A stretch of 23,242 nucleotides of DNA from Candidatus Jordarchaeia archaeon (GCA_018383835.1 JAHAWR010000013.1:1-23242); one strand, 5' to 3'; counted from the first letter of the stretch, positions 7,021 to 14,573 are shown. The notes: a model not told the origin generated them from the sequence alone. Numbers and translations: made by a program.

Positions 7021-8440
7021 GGATAAAATATAGTGTAATTATTGCTCCAACTAGAAGCAGGAACCCACCTGTAATGTAAAGTTTTACGGTAAGCAAGAAA
7101 AGGGTGAGGAGCGCGATCGCTGCTAGAGGTATTATCACGTTGCTCTTGGTTTTACTTTTAAGCCGAACGTTCGAGACGCTTACAAGCAGGAAGATCAACA
7201 TGAACGTCACACCTGTCATGCTGGCCACGAGCTCAAGGTTCTCCGTCAATGCGAAAACAAGAGAAAGGAGCGAAGTTGAAAGAATGCTGATGTATGGTAC
7301 ACGCTCTTTCCTGCTAAGGTAGGAAAGCCTCTCGGGTAATATTTTTTCCCTGGCCATGGCATACATTAGCCTGGATGCTCCAAAGAGCGTGGCATTAAAC
7401 GCGGATGCCGTTGAAAGGATGCCGCCGACAGCTAGGATCACCTCCCCCCACCCCCCTAGCCACGTCTCCCTCATCGCCTCAGCTAAAGGCGCCTCGCTTT
7501 CTCCTATCTGATACCATGGGACAAGAGACAATAGAGTAACGAGTGTAAGCGTATAGATTATCAAAATTGTTATTATTGTGATGAAAATGGCTTTTCCTAT
7601 TACTTTTGGATCTTTAAGTTCCTCGCCAGTTGTTGGAATCAAGTCGAATCCTTCAAACGCAATTAAGATTGTAGCAACGGCGGAGAACGTGGCCCATAGC
7701 GGGTCTTTAAATGGGAGTAAGAGCGGAATATAGTGCGTGTAGAACTGAGATATCAGAATTTCAGGTTGAAGCGATGTGAAGATTAGCTTAGGCCTTGAGA
7801 GGATTTCTGCGAACCCTACTGCGACGAAAAAGAGGAGTATTAGAACCTTCCCTACAACCATCACTGTTTGTATCCTTCCGGTCTCAGAGACGCCAATGAT
7901 GTTAAGTACTGTAAAGACAGCGGTCAAAGCAACCATTAACAATTTTTTAGTATATGACGACATTACAAGGCTCCACACCAAATTCGAAATGCTATGCAAC
8001 CCGTTAATTTCGAGCAAGAAGTCGACCATCCACCTAGTTTCCCAGCTTAAAACGTACCCGAAATAATTTGCGAAACCGACGGTGTATGTCGAACACGCGA
8101 CCACATAGGCGAACCAGAGCGTACAACCTGAAACAAAAACAACAAAAGGATGCTTAAAGGCTCGTGCAATATACGTATAACTCGCTCCACTTTCAGGAAA
8201 AATAGAGGAAAGCTTAATGTAGCTATACCCCACAAGAAAAGCCGTGGCACCACATAGAGAAAACGTCAAAATACTTCCTATGCCAGCCTCCCACACCGCC
8301 AACTTTATCGCCGTAAAAATTCCTGCCCCTATACTTGCTCCTACACCTATCGTAACTGCCTCTGCAAGGTTGAGGCGCCTGATGAGCCGCCTCTCGTAAG
8401 GCACTTGAAAGGCTCCGTCCTCCTCGTCCATTTCTAGCAT
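6980..8440 (-). CDS. APC superfamily amino acid permease
   Basis: An integral-membrane amino-acid/polyamine/organocation transporter of 486 residues. I count about twelve hydrophobic segments. The first contains GVGASIGAGIF, the unwound substrate-binding loop of TM1 in this superfamily. TM6 carries the matching pattern AFEGFDLIPTTGEELKDPK, with the EE-x-K-x-P loop typical of APC members. The short acidic N-terminus (MLEMDEEDG) precedes the amphipathic RLIRRLNLAEA segment. Start choice is uncertain: ATG 8440 and TTG 8443 are adjacent, behind a weak CTGAGAG site, with a TATA-like CTTATG about 35 bases upstream. The C-terminus has no fused Usp domain; instead a separate Usp-like gene converges on it and overlaps its 3' end. 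The substrate cannot be told from sequence alone. Confidence 0.92.
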   Translation of the reverse strand: MLEMDEEDGAFQVPYERRLIRRLNLAEAVTIGVGASIGAGIFTAIKLAVWEAGIGSILTFSLCGATAFLVGYSYIKLSSIFPESGASYTYIARAFKHPFVVFVSGCTLWFAYVVACSTYTVGFANYFGYVLSWETRWMVDFLLEINGLHSISNLVWSLVMSSYTKKLLMVALTAVFTVLNIIGVSETGRIQTVMVVGKVLILLFFVAVGFAEILSRPKLIFTSLQPEILISQFYTHYIPLLLPFKDPLWATFSAVATILIAFEGFDLIPTTGEELKDPKVIGKAIFITIITILIIYTLTLVTLLSLVPWYQIGESEAPLAEAMRETWLGGWGEVILAVGGILSTASAFNATLFGASRLMYAMAREKILPERLSYLSRKERVPYISILSTSLLSLVFALTENLELVASMTGVTFMLIFLLVSVSNVRLKSKTKSNVIIPLAAIALLTLFLLTVKLYITGGFLLLVGAIITLYFILRRTQAKQGMATA

Positions 8441-8443
8441 CAA

Positions 8444-8771
8444 CTCTCAGCGCTTTTAATAGCACAGGTGCCGGCATAAGTTTGCTACTAAATTCGACGC
8501 ACCCCGCAAACCACGCTTAAGTTGAGATCTTACCGATGGGGTTTCCTTTTTAATTTTTTTTGCTTGTCATCCTCATAAGCGGCCTGAGGAGTTAACCGCG
8601 CACAATTAGCCATTACAGAGGTGCTATTTGCAAAACCTCAAGAGAATTTAGTATATCCTGTGCTGAGAAATTCCGCCCTTAATCTTGAAGACCTTCTCGT
8701 AGGAAAGCGTAAGTAACATCAAAAAAACACAAAGCTTGATATCAGTCCCCCCTTCGAGGAAAGGATGAGGG
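8444..8771. other. Non-coding stretch between divergent genes
   Basis: About 330 bases between the permease (leftward) and the orphan gene at 8772 (rightward). It should hold both promoters; on the - strand CTTATG (8475-8480) behind a GCAAA box could serve the permease. A T-rich tract lies at about 8545-8560. Two short imperfect inverted repeats are visible: TCCTCA/TGAGGA (8570-8575 with 8585-8590) and GAGGT/ACCTC (8618-8622 with 8635-8639). I see no gene, tRNA or box C/D RNA here. Confidence 0.5.
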
Positions 8772-9164
8772 GTGAAGAACAGCATGGATTTACTTAGGAG
8801 TGTTGGCATTAAGTCTGTCGCCCTTCTTAACATGGACAAAGTTTATGGCCCTATTATGAAGTGGGAGGTAAACGTTGATGGAGACGACGGGATTCAAAAG
8901 ATGCTCGTGGAACTTTATACCATGTTCATGGTTGGCGCCTCTAAGAACATGGTTCCAAAAGCCATGATCTTCAGCGACAAAAATGTGGTGGTCTCAGCGA
9001 GGGACTATAACCTCCTATGCTTCATGCTGAAAAAGGAGGCAAAGCTCGAAGAGTTCCTCGACCACGCAGAAAAAATAATGGAGAAGTTTAACGGTGAACC
9101 ATCCAAGGCATCATGCCTAAGGAGCCTAACGGCGAGGCTCAGAAAATCTTGGAAAGCCCAATAA
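8772..9164 (+). CDS. Uncharacterised 130-residue protein (possible longin/roadblock-like fold)
   Basis: I do not recognise this family. The product is soluble, with no membrane segment or signal peptide. It opens with hydrophobic strands (IKSVALLNMDKVYGPIMKWEV), then a helix (about 38-55, MLVELYTMFMVG), a pair of strands (PKAMIFSDKNVVVSARDYNLLCFML) and a charged helical C-terminus (about 90-130). A leading strand with a D-x-V-Y-G-P turn followed by beta-beta-alpha is reminiscent of longin or roadblock/LC7 domains, which often work with small GTPases, but this is a guess from pattern only. The start is GTG at 8772, eight bases after GAGGAAAGG; ATG 8784 is an alternative. It stands alone between two long non-coding gaps, and a T6 tract 17 bases after its stop may terminate it. 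Confidence 0.7.
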   Translation: MKNSMDLLRSVGIKSVALLNMDKVYGPIMKWEVNVDGDDGIQKMLVELYTMFMVGASKNMVPKAMIFSDKNVVVSARDYNLLCFMLKKEAKLEEFLDHAEKIMEKFNGEPSKASCLRSLTARLRKSWKAQ

Positions 9165-9180
9165 AACACCTTCTAGTGGC

Positions 9181-9186
9181 TTTTTT
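9181..9186 (+). terminator. T-tract terminator candidate for the gene at 8772
   Basis: Six consecutive T residues 17 bases after the stop codon. Archaeal RNA polymerase can terminate at T-tracts without a strong hairpin, and none is visible here. Confidence 0.35.
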
Positions 9187-9283
9187 CACCATACCTAACC
9201 TCTCGCTTAAATGATCCTTAAAATTACTCATCCTTCTTCATGGTGCAGGAGAATGTGTAGGGAACTATACGTGGTTGGAGATT

Positions 9284-9306
9284 GAGATCCCCTATAAGGG
9301 GGTTTC
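9284..9306 (+). other. Compact RNA hairpin, ten base pairs
   Basis: As RNA, GAGAUCCCCU (9284-9293) and AGGGGGUUUC (9297-9306) pair over ten positions (two are G-U) around a three-base AUA loop. A second AGGGG at 9309-9313, directly before T5, could compete for the same CCCCU. The hairpin is 120 bases after the stop of the orphan gene and upstream of the ugd TATA box, so it fits a late terminator or a small RNA better than a ugd leader. Confidence 0.45.
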
Positions 9307-9424
9307 TTAGGGGTTTTTAATCGAAAAGCTCCTTAAAGGTTAAAGAGAAACGCACGGAAGAAGATGCTCTCGATGAACTTAGATTAAGGAACCTTGCACC
9401 ACGAAGCTTGACGGAACTTATTTA

Positions 9425-9446
9425 GGAAAATTAAGTTTTTTAAATT
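9425..9446 (+). promoter_or_regulatory. BRE/TATA-like promoter of ugd-tgtA
   Basis: GGAAAATTAAG followed by TTTTTTAAATT gives a purine-rich BRE and a strong TATA-like TTTAAA (9439-9444). Transcription would start near 9467, leaving a leader of about 57 bases before TTG 9524. Confidence 0.5.
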
Positions 9447-9470
9447 CTCTCTGTTAGAATTTAGAGAGAA
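9445..9470. promoter_or_regulatory. Operator-like inverted repeat in the ugd promoter
   Basis: TTCTCTCT (9445-9452) and AGAGAGAA (9463-9470) are perfect complements separated by ten bases. The repeat lies directly between the TATA-like box and the expected transcription start, where a repressor would block archaeal polymerase recruitment. Its simple CT/GA composition makes chance more likely than for a complex sequence. Confidence 0.4.
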
Positions 9471-9523
9471 CCTACGACTGCAACTATTCTCCTCTTTCAA
9501 ATGGTGCAGTGTGGTGTGATAGG

Positions 9524-10852
9524 TTGAAGAGGAATATAGCGGTGATCGGCATCGGTTACGTTGGCTTGGTTACTGGTCTCTGCCTTGCAGACTTGGGCTT
9601 CAGGGTAATCTTCACCGACCTAGACGAGAGAAAAGTTGAGTTGGTATTACGGGGGCTGTCCCCGATTTATGAGCCCGGGGTGCAGGAGAAGCTTGCCAAG
9701 CACGGGAGTGCGGGGAACATAGAGGCGACAACGGACACAGTCGAGGCTGTTACTAAGTCCTCCGTCTCATTCATAACAGTTGGAACCAATAACGTAGACG
9801 GAGAAATAGATCTCAGCGGCGTTAAGGGCGCTGCGAAGGATATCGGCGCGGGCATAACTGAAAGGAACGACTACCACGTAGCGGTGGTTAAGAGCACGGT
9901 GATCCCCGGAACAACAGATGAGCTGGTTATACCCACTATAGAGGCTGCGTCTGGTAAGGTTGAGGGAGAGGATTTCGGCGTCTGCGTGAACCCCGAGTTT
10001 CTCCGCGAAGGGAGTGCCATACGCGACTTCATGAATCCCGACAGGATAGTGGTAGGCTACCGGGACGAGAGGGCGTGCAGGGTTGTTGAAGAGGTCTTCA
10101 GCGGGATTAAAAGCATTATTGTGAAAACAGATCTCCGGACGGCGGAAATGATAAAGTACGCTAACAATGCTTTCCTGGCTACGAAGATCTCATTTATTAA
10201 TGAGATAGCGAACATATGCGAGCTCTTCGGTGTCGATGTGACGCAGGTGGCTTACGCCATAGGCCTTGACTTCAGAATAAATCCCGAGTTCTTAAGGGCT
10301 GGCTGCGGCTTCGGAGGATCCTGTTTCCCCAAGGATCTAAGAGCGCTTATCTCGACTGCCCGAAAAAAGAATTACAGCCCAGTGCTTTTGGAAGCAACTC
10401 TGAAAGTTAATGATAAGCAACCCTTAAGGATGATTGAACTGGCAAAGAGCGTCCTCGGGGAGCTGCGTGGCAGGAGAGTTGCTGTGCTCGGCCTCGCCTT
10501 TAAACCGGAGACAGACGACATGAGGGAAGCCCCATCAATAAAGATAGTTCAAGATCTATTGAAGCAGGGGGCAGTGGTGGCTGTCCACGACCCTAAAGCT
10601 ATGGAGAGGGCAAGGGCCATCTTCGGGGAAAATGTTGAGTATGCTAAATCGTCGCTGGATGCATTGAGGGGAGCGGACTGCTGCAGCATAGTAACTGAGT
10701 GGCGCGAGTATGCCGAGCTTCCACTAGAGGAAGCTAAAAAGACGATGAGAGTCCCTCTACTAGTAGATGGAAGAAGGGTGATTGACCCTGTTAAGGCGGC
10801 CGACGTTGGCTTCATTTATCGAGGCATAGGGTATGGGAAGGTAATCCAATGA
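9524..10852 (+). CDS. ugd: UDP-glucose/nucleotide-sugar 6-dehydrogenase (Ugd family)
   Basis: Oxidises C6 of a UDP-hexose to a uronic acid in two NAD-dependent steps, probably UDP-glucose to UDP-glucuronate. In the 442-residue product the N-terminal Rossmann domain starts at once with IAVIGIGYVGLVTG; the substrate region contains NPEFLREGSAIRDFMNPDRIVVG, typical of UDP-glucose rather than UDP-ManNAc dehydrogenases; the central helix has EMIKYANNAFLATKISFINE; and the catalytic cysteine is Cys267 in GFGGSCFPKDL. The C-terminal domain begins at VAVLGLAFKPETDDMREAPS. The frame is open to GTG 9509, but TTG 9524 gives the expected tight N-terminus and has GGTGTGAT just upstream. It is coupled to tgtA by ATGA. 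The product could feed the aminotransferase and glycosyltransferases elsewhere in the window. Exact substrate is not proven. Confidence 0.9.
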   Translation: MKRNIAVIGIGYVGLVTGLCLADLGFRVIFTDLDERKVELVLRGLSPIYEPGVQEKLAKHGSAGNIEATTDTVEAVTKSSVSFITVGTNNVDGEIDLSGVKGAAKDIGAGITERNDYHVAVVKSTVIPGTTDELVIPTIEAASGKVEGEDFGVCVNPEFLREGSAIRDFMNPDRIVVGYRDERACRVVEEVFSGIKSIIVKTDLRTAEMIKYANNAFLATKISFINEIANICELFGVDVTQVAYAIGLDFRINPEFLRAGCGFGGSCFPKDLRALISTARKKNYSPVLLEATLKVNDKQPLRMIELAKSVLGELRGRRVAVLGLAFKPETDDMREAPSIKIVQDLLKQGAVVAVHDPKAMERARAIFGENVEYAKSSLDALRGADCCSIVTEWREYAELPLEEAKKTMRVPLLVDGRRVIDPVKAADVGFIYRGIGYGKVIQ

Positions 10853-12468
10853 GTTTCGAAGTGCGTGAAAGAGACCTCATGGGAAGAATAGGGATTCTGG
10901 AAACTAAAAGTGGGAAAATAACTACACCTGCCCTTCTCCCAGTAGTTAACCCCACACGGCTGGTAGTTCCCCCCTCCTCCATCAGAAGAATGGGTTGCGA
11001 ATGCATAATAACTAACGCGATGATAACGCTTAAGCGCCTCCCAGACGAGGCGAGGTCAAGGGGGATTCATGGTGCCCTAGACTTTAATGGAGTAATTATG
11101 ACGGACTCAGGAGCCTACCAGCTCATGGTTTACGGCGAACTGGACATTAACCAAGAGGACATCATAAGATTCCAAGAAGAAATAGGAAGCGACATAGCCG
11201 TTATCCTTGACGTGCCATCCGGTGGTGCAAAAAATAGGGAGGAGGCTGAAGAAGCAGTTAAGGAGACTCTCCTAAACGCCGAGAAAAGCCTGTCACAGAG
11301 AAGGAGAAGCGACATTCTATGGGTAGGCCCCGTCCAAGGAAGCCCTTACCCTGACATTGTGAAGTTGTGCGCGGCTGAAATCGGAAAGATGCCATTCAAC
11401 CTCTACGCTATAGGAAGCGTCGTCCAATTAATGGAAAGCTACTCCTTTGACGTTTTAGTGGATGTGGTGATGGCAGCTAAGCAGAACCTCCCCTTAGAGA
11501 AGCCAGTTCACCTCTTCGGCGCAGGGCATCCGATGATGTTTTCTCTCGCAGTAGCCATGGGCGTAGACCTATTCGACTCAGCCGCCTACGCGCTCTACGC
11601 AAGAGATGGAAGATATATGACACCTTACGGAACGCAGAAGTTTTCCGAATTAAAGTACTTTCCCTGCAGTTGCCCCATCTGCTTAGAGTATACCCCCCAA
11701 GAGCTTATCAAAGAACCTGAACATGAAAGAGAAAAAAAGTTGGCCATTCATAACCTCTACGTGTCACTTAGCGAGGTTCAGGCAATAAGGCAGGCAATCA
11801 TAGATGGAAGATTATGGGAGCTTTTGGAGGCGAGAAGCAGAAGCCACCCGTCCCTTCTCGAGGGCTTAAGGAGACTATGCGGGTACTCACGCTATGTAGC
11901 CAAGTTTAACCCATCCATTAAGAAGAGGGCCATACTATTCTTTAGCTCCGAATCGATCAAGAGACCCGAAGTGTCACTCCACCTCGAAAAGCTTGAGAAG
12001 TTGCCAAGGCCCGATGAGGTAGAAGTCCTCGTCATACTACCCGAACCATCTTCACGGCCGTTCTACAGGTCAAAGGAACGAAGAATATTGGAAAGAAGCC
12101 TAAACCTTTCTGAAGCCTCCAAAAGAAAGATACAGTTCGCCTTCAAATCTAGCTTTTTCGGCCTTATTCCAGAAGAAGTAGAAGACGTTTACCCTCTTTC
12201 GCAGCACCTAGGAGTCCCAGACATACTATACGCTAAGGAGCACATCGCGAGTGCAGCCTACACCTTCATAGAGCGACACGACTACAAACTAGTGGTTTTC
12301 CCCGTCGAAAACGACCAAGAGGACGAGAAAATAGAGGAGGTATGCAGGAGAAAGGGAATTGTGCTAACGAAAATTCAACTGCCAGAAAAGGGAAGAAAAA
12401 AATGGAAAAAACTTGGAGAAGCTTTAACAGAAATAATGAAATGTACGCATCCAGAATACACTACTTAA
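10849..12468 (+). CDS. tgtA: Archaeal tRNA-guanine(15) transglycosylase TgtA, apparently without PUA domain
   Basis: Exchanges guanine 15 in the D-loop of tRNA for preQ0, the first tRNA-bound step of archaeosine synthesis. The catalytic TIM-barrel domain (1-about 345) has the paired aspartates Asp86 (TDSGAYQ) and Asp243 (FDSAAYA), the GPVQGS substrate loop, and the zinc site Cys273-x-Cys275-x2-Cys278 with His301. A second domain (about 365-539) contains the FGLIPEEVEDVYPLSQHLGVP block shared by TgtA and ArcS. Full-length archaeal enzymes normally end with a PUA domain; this 539-residue protein stops after KCTHPEYTT with no PUA pattern, so PUA may be a separate protein. The start ATG has GGGAAGGTAAT upstream and overlaps the ugd stop by four bases. 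The pairing with a sugar dehydrogenase has no obvious metabolic logic. Confidence 0.93.
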   Translation: MSFEVRERDLMGRIGILETKSGKITTPALLPVVNPTRLVVPPSSIRRMGCECIITNAMITLKRLPDEARSRGIHGALDFNGVIMTDSGAYQLMVYGELDINQEDIIRFQEEIGSDIAVILDVPSGGAKNREEAEEAVKETLLNAEKSLSQRRRSDILWVGPVQGSPYPDIVKLCAAEIGKMPFNLYAIGSVVQLMESYSFDVLVDVVMAAKQNLPLEKPVHLFGAGHPMMFSLAVAMGVDLFDSAAYALYARDGRYMTPYGTQKFSELKYFPCSCPICLEYTPQELIKEPEHEREKKLAIHNLYVSLSEVQAIRQAIIDGRLWELLEARSRSHPSLLEGLRRLCGYSRYVAKFNPSIKKRAILFFSSESIKRPEVSLHLEKLEKLPRPDEVEVLVILPEPSSRPFYRSKERRILERSLNLSEASKRKIQFAFKSSFFGLIPEEVEDVYPLSQHLGVPDILYAKEHIASAAYTFIERHDYKLVVFPVENDQEDEKIEEVCRRKGIVLTKIQLPEKGRKKWKKLGEALTEIMKCTHPEYTT

Positions 12469-12613
12469 CCGCCTATGTTCCCGCCAGCAGGGTATACTCC
12501 CGAGTTTTCGCTGAAAGAAGAAGTTACTAGCATCCCCCACAGGGTAAGGCTCCTGTTAGCTTTCTAAATCGCAGCCTCCTCAACAGCTTCTCAAAAGTGT
12601 CTTTCCCCATGGT

Positions 12614-13852
12614 CTAGAGAGACGATGAAAGAACTATGTCTATTGCGTGGTCAACTTCCTTCTGAAGAGGCTCGGGTAATCCAAATATTCTCGTGTCCAA
12701 GAACCCCCGTACTATCATTGACACTGCCTCTTCCTCACTAAACCCTCGCGCCATAAGATAGTATATTGCCTCCTCAGCTATTTTTCCTACTGCCGCCTCG
12801 TGGCTTAGCTCGGTTCCACTAGCCTCCCCGCGCAGTTCGGGTATGGCGTGAATGAACGCTTGGTCGGAGAGGAGGAGTCCCCTACATTCAAGGTGACCGC
12901 GTGTTTTTTCCTGTTTGCCAACAAGTAGCCCTCTAGAGTATACTTCAGCGTTTCCAGTCGCTATAACTCTCGACTTCACTTCTCCTCTGCTTCCTCTCCC
13001 ATCCAAGATTATTTTTCCGCCAACATCTATGACCGATCTTCTGTTGCCATATATTAGTGAGTTGAAGATCGCTGTTGAGTTCTCCCCGTTGCAATGGGCT
13101 GCAGGATATGTCTGGACGCTACCTACAGGCTTAAGGTTAATGTAGTTGCTGATGAAGGTAGCACCTTCCTCCAGCATGATCCCGGTTCGGGGACGCACAT
13201 CTATCCCCTCAGCCCAGTTATGGATCATGGTAAATGTCAGTTTAGCTCCCCTCATAAGGTATATTTCTGTTATGCCCACGTGGAGAGCCTTTGAAACGTT
13301 AGGGTGCACTACGCATCCAGTTATAATCTGGGCTTCCGAGCCCGGCTCCATTAAGATTATATTGTGGACGTTCTGGTCCAACTTGTTTCGGTGAATGTAA
13401 AGGCATGACTGTAGAGGAACGGTCACCTTCTTCCTGGCCGCAACCCGGAGGAAATAGCCGTGATCCCATTCCAAAGCTGCAAAGGCAGTATACTTGTCGG
13501 CGTCCACCGGCACAACCTTCCAAAAGTACTTGTTAAGCCAGTCATACTTTCTCTTCGCCTCTATAGTGCTGATTAGTTCAACTCCTCCGTCAAAATACTT
13601 GCTGACACCGCTAAAAATAACAGAGTGGTCTAGCTGAAAGTACGTGCCAGCCCTCTCCTTCATGTCCAGTTTAACACCCACTGTGACCGCTTGCTCCCTA
13701 ACGTCTGACGGCAAATCCTCTAGTCCCTTTACCTCCAAATCTCCGGCACCTCTAACAAAAGCTGAAAGGTCTACGTCCGGGCCATAGTCTGCCTTCTTAT
13801 CCAGCGCCTTTAAGGCGCGATCCCTTATTTCTTCTTCTTGCATCTTACTCAA
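12614..13852 (-). CDS. sufB: SufB/SufD-family Fe-S cluster scaffold (SufB)
   Basis: Scaffold on which Fe-S clusters are assembled, working with the ATPase SufC. The 412-residue product has a helical N-terminal region (1-about 110), the long right-handed beta-helix core (about 125-340, with repeated short strands such as VHNIILMEPGSEAQIITGCVVH) and a helical C-terminus. Cys323 (HLECRG) and His351-Glu352 (SHEAAVGKIAEEAIYYL) fall where E. coli SufB has its essential cysteine and the HEA block. It is shorter than bacterial SufB (about 495), fitting the minimal archaeal SufBC type. Start is ambiguous: TTG 13852 follows GGGGTGA by five bases, GTG 13861 follows AAGGAG; either overlaps or abuts the sufC stop at 13854. 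No SufD, SufS or SufU is near. Confidence 0.92.
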   Translation of the reverse strand: MSKMQEEEIRDRALKALDKKADYGPDVDLSAFVRGAGDLEVKGLEDLPSDVREQAVTVGVKLDMKERAGTYFQLDHSVIFSGVSKYFDGGVELISTIEAKRKYDWLNKYFWKVVPVDADKYTAFAALEWDHGYFLRVAARKKVTVPLQSCLYIHRNKLDQNVHNIILMEPGSEAQIITGCVVHPNVSKALHVGITEIYLMRGAKLTFTMIHNWAEGIDVRPRTGIMLEEGATFISNYINLKPVGSVQTYPAAHCNGENSTAIFNSLIYGNRRSVIDVGGKIILDGRGSRGEVKSRVIATGNAEVYSRGLLVGKQEKTRGHLECRGLLLSDQAFIHAIPELRGEASGTELSHEAAVGKIAEEAIYYLMARGFSEEEAVSMIVRGFLDTRIFGLPEPLQKEVDHAIDIVLSSSL

Positions 13853-13853
13853 C

Positions 13854-14573
13854 TTAGTCACCCCGCATCTCCTTGCATTTGTCACACCACCAGTAACCCT
13901 CCTTCAGTATGTGGTCTAGGATCTCTATTGGCCTCCCAGAGCATGCAATTTTCCCCTTCAGGATAACGTGCGCTTTATGTGCTTCGACGTACCTCAAAAT
14001 GTAGCCTAAATGCGTTATCAGAATGCCGGAGCGTCCCATCGCAAGCTCGTTTATAATTGAGCCCACGCGCTCTAAGTTTTCCACGTCGACGCCTGAGTCC
14101 GGCTCATCTAAAAGAAGGAAGCTTGGCTTCTGAGCCATGAGTTGCATCAACTCGCACCTCTTTATTTCCCCCCCGGAGAATCCGCAGTTCAACTCTCTAT
14201 CCAAGTAAAATGCTGGGAAATTGACTCTCCTGGCTATCTCTATCGGCGTCTCGTCTTTGGCAAGCTTTTTCAAGACGTCTCCGAGGCGAACCCCCCTTAT
14301 TTGTGGGGGATTCTGGAAAAGAACTCCGATCCCCCTCTTAACTCTCTCGTTCACTGGAAGGGAAGTTATGTCCTCACCGTTGAGAATTATTTGTCCACGC
14401 AACACTTTATATTGTGGAAAACCGAGCACGGTGAGTATGAGACTCGTTTTACCTGAGCCATTCGGGCCAAAAAGCACATGTAACTCTCCTCTCGGCACTT
14501 CGAGGTTTAGCTCGTCTAGCACCCTTCTCCCGTCAACCTCTACAACTAAGTCCTTTATTTCAAGTGCCAGCAA
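13854..14573 (-). CDS. sufC: Fe-S cluster assembly ATPase SufC
   Basis: ABC-type ATPase that drives conformational change of the SufB scaffold; soluble, not a transporter. Motifs in order in 239 residues: Walker A GPNGSGKT (36-43), Q-loop FQNPP (86-90), signature FSGGEIKR (132-139), Walker B LLLDEPDSGVD (153-163) and the switch histidine at ITH188. The SufC-typical SGGE-x-KR and DEPDSGVD wording separates it from transporter ATPases. An unusual extra is the C-terminal pair Cys230-x2-Cys233 in WWCDKCKEM, a possible metal or thiol site. The start is TTG 14573 with GGGGAGGG at five bases. It directly precedes sufB and the two are surely cotranscribed, from a TATA-like box at 14628-14635. Confidence 0.95.
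   Translation of the reverse strand: MLALEIKDLVVEVDGRRVLDELNLEVPRGELHVLFGPNGSGKTSLILTVLGFPQYKVLRGQIILNGEDITSLPVNERVKRGIGVLFQNPPQIRGVRLGDVLKKLAKDETPIEIARRVNFPAFYLDRELNCGFSGGEIKRCELMQLMAQKPSFLLLDEPDSGVDVENLERVGSIINELAMGRSGILITHLGYILRYVEAHKAHVILKGKIACSGRPIEILDHILKEGYWWCDKCKEMRGD

Larger units (their letters stand above)
9165..9508. other. Non-coding stretch upstream of ugd
   Basis: About 345 bases with no credible gene. It contains, left to right, a T6 tract just after the orphan gene, a ten-pair hairpin (9284-9306), the ugd TATA-like box (9438-9444) and an 8-base inverted repeat (9445-9470), each listed separately. TGGTGCA occurs at 9241-9247 and 9502-9508, with its complement TGCACCA at 9395-9401. 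No tRNA or box C/D pattern was found. Confidence 0.5.

Noticed and set aside
8444..9523. Box C/D or H/ACA guide RNA, or riboswitch
   Set aside because: No paired RUGAUGA and CUGA boxes at suitable spacing were found on either strand, and no known riboswitch core is recognisable. Only the simple hairpin at 9284 stands out.
12469..12613. Possible separate PUA-domain gene or frameshifted TgtA tail
   Set aside because: The 145 bases are too short for a PUA domain (about 75-80 residues plus start and ribosome-binding site) and no PUA-like glycine/hydrophobic pattern is visible in the three forward frames.
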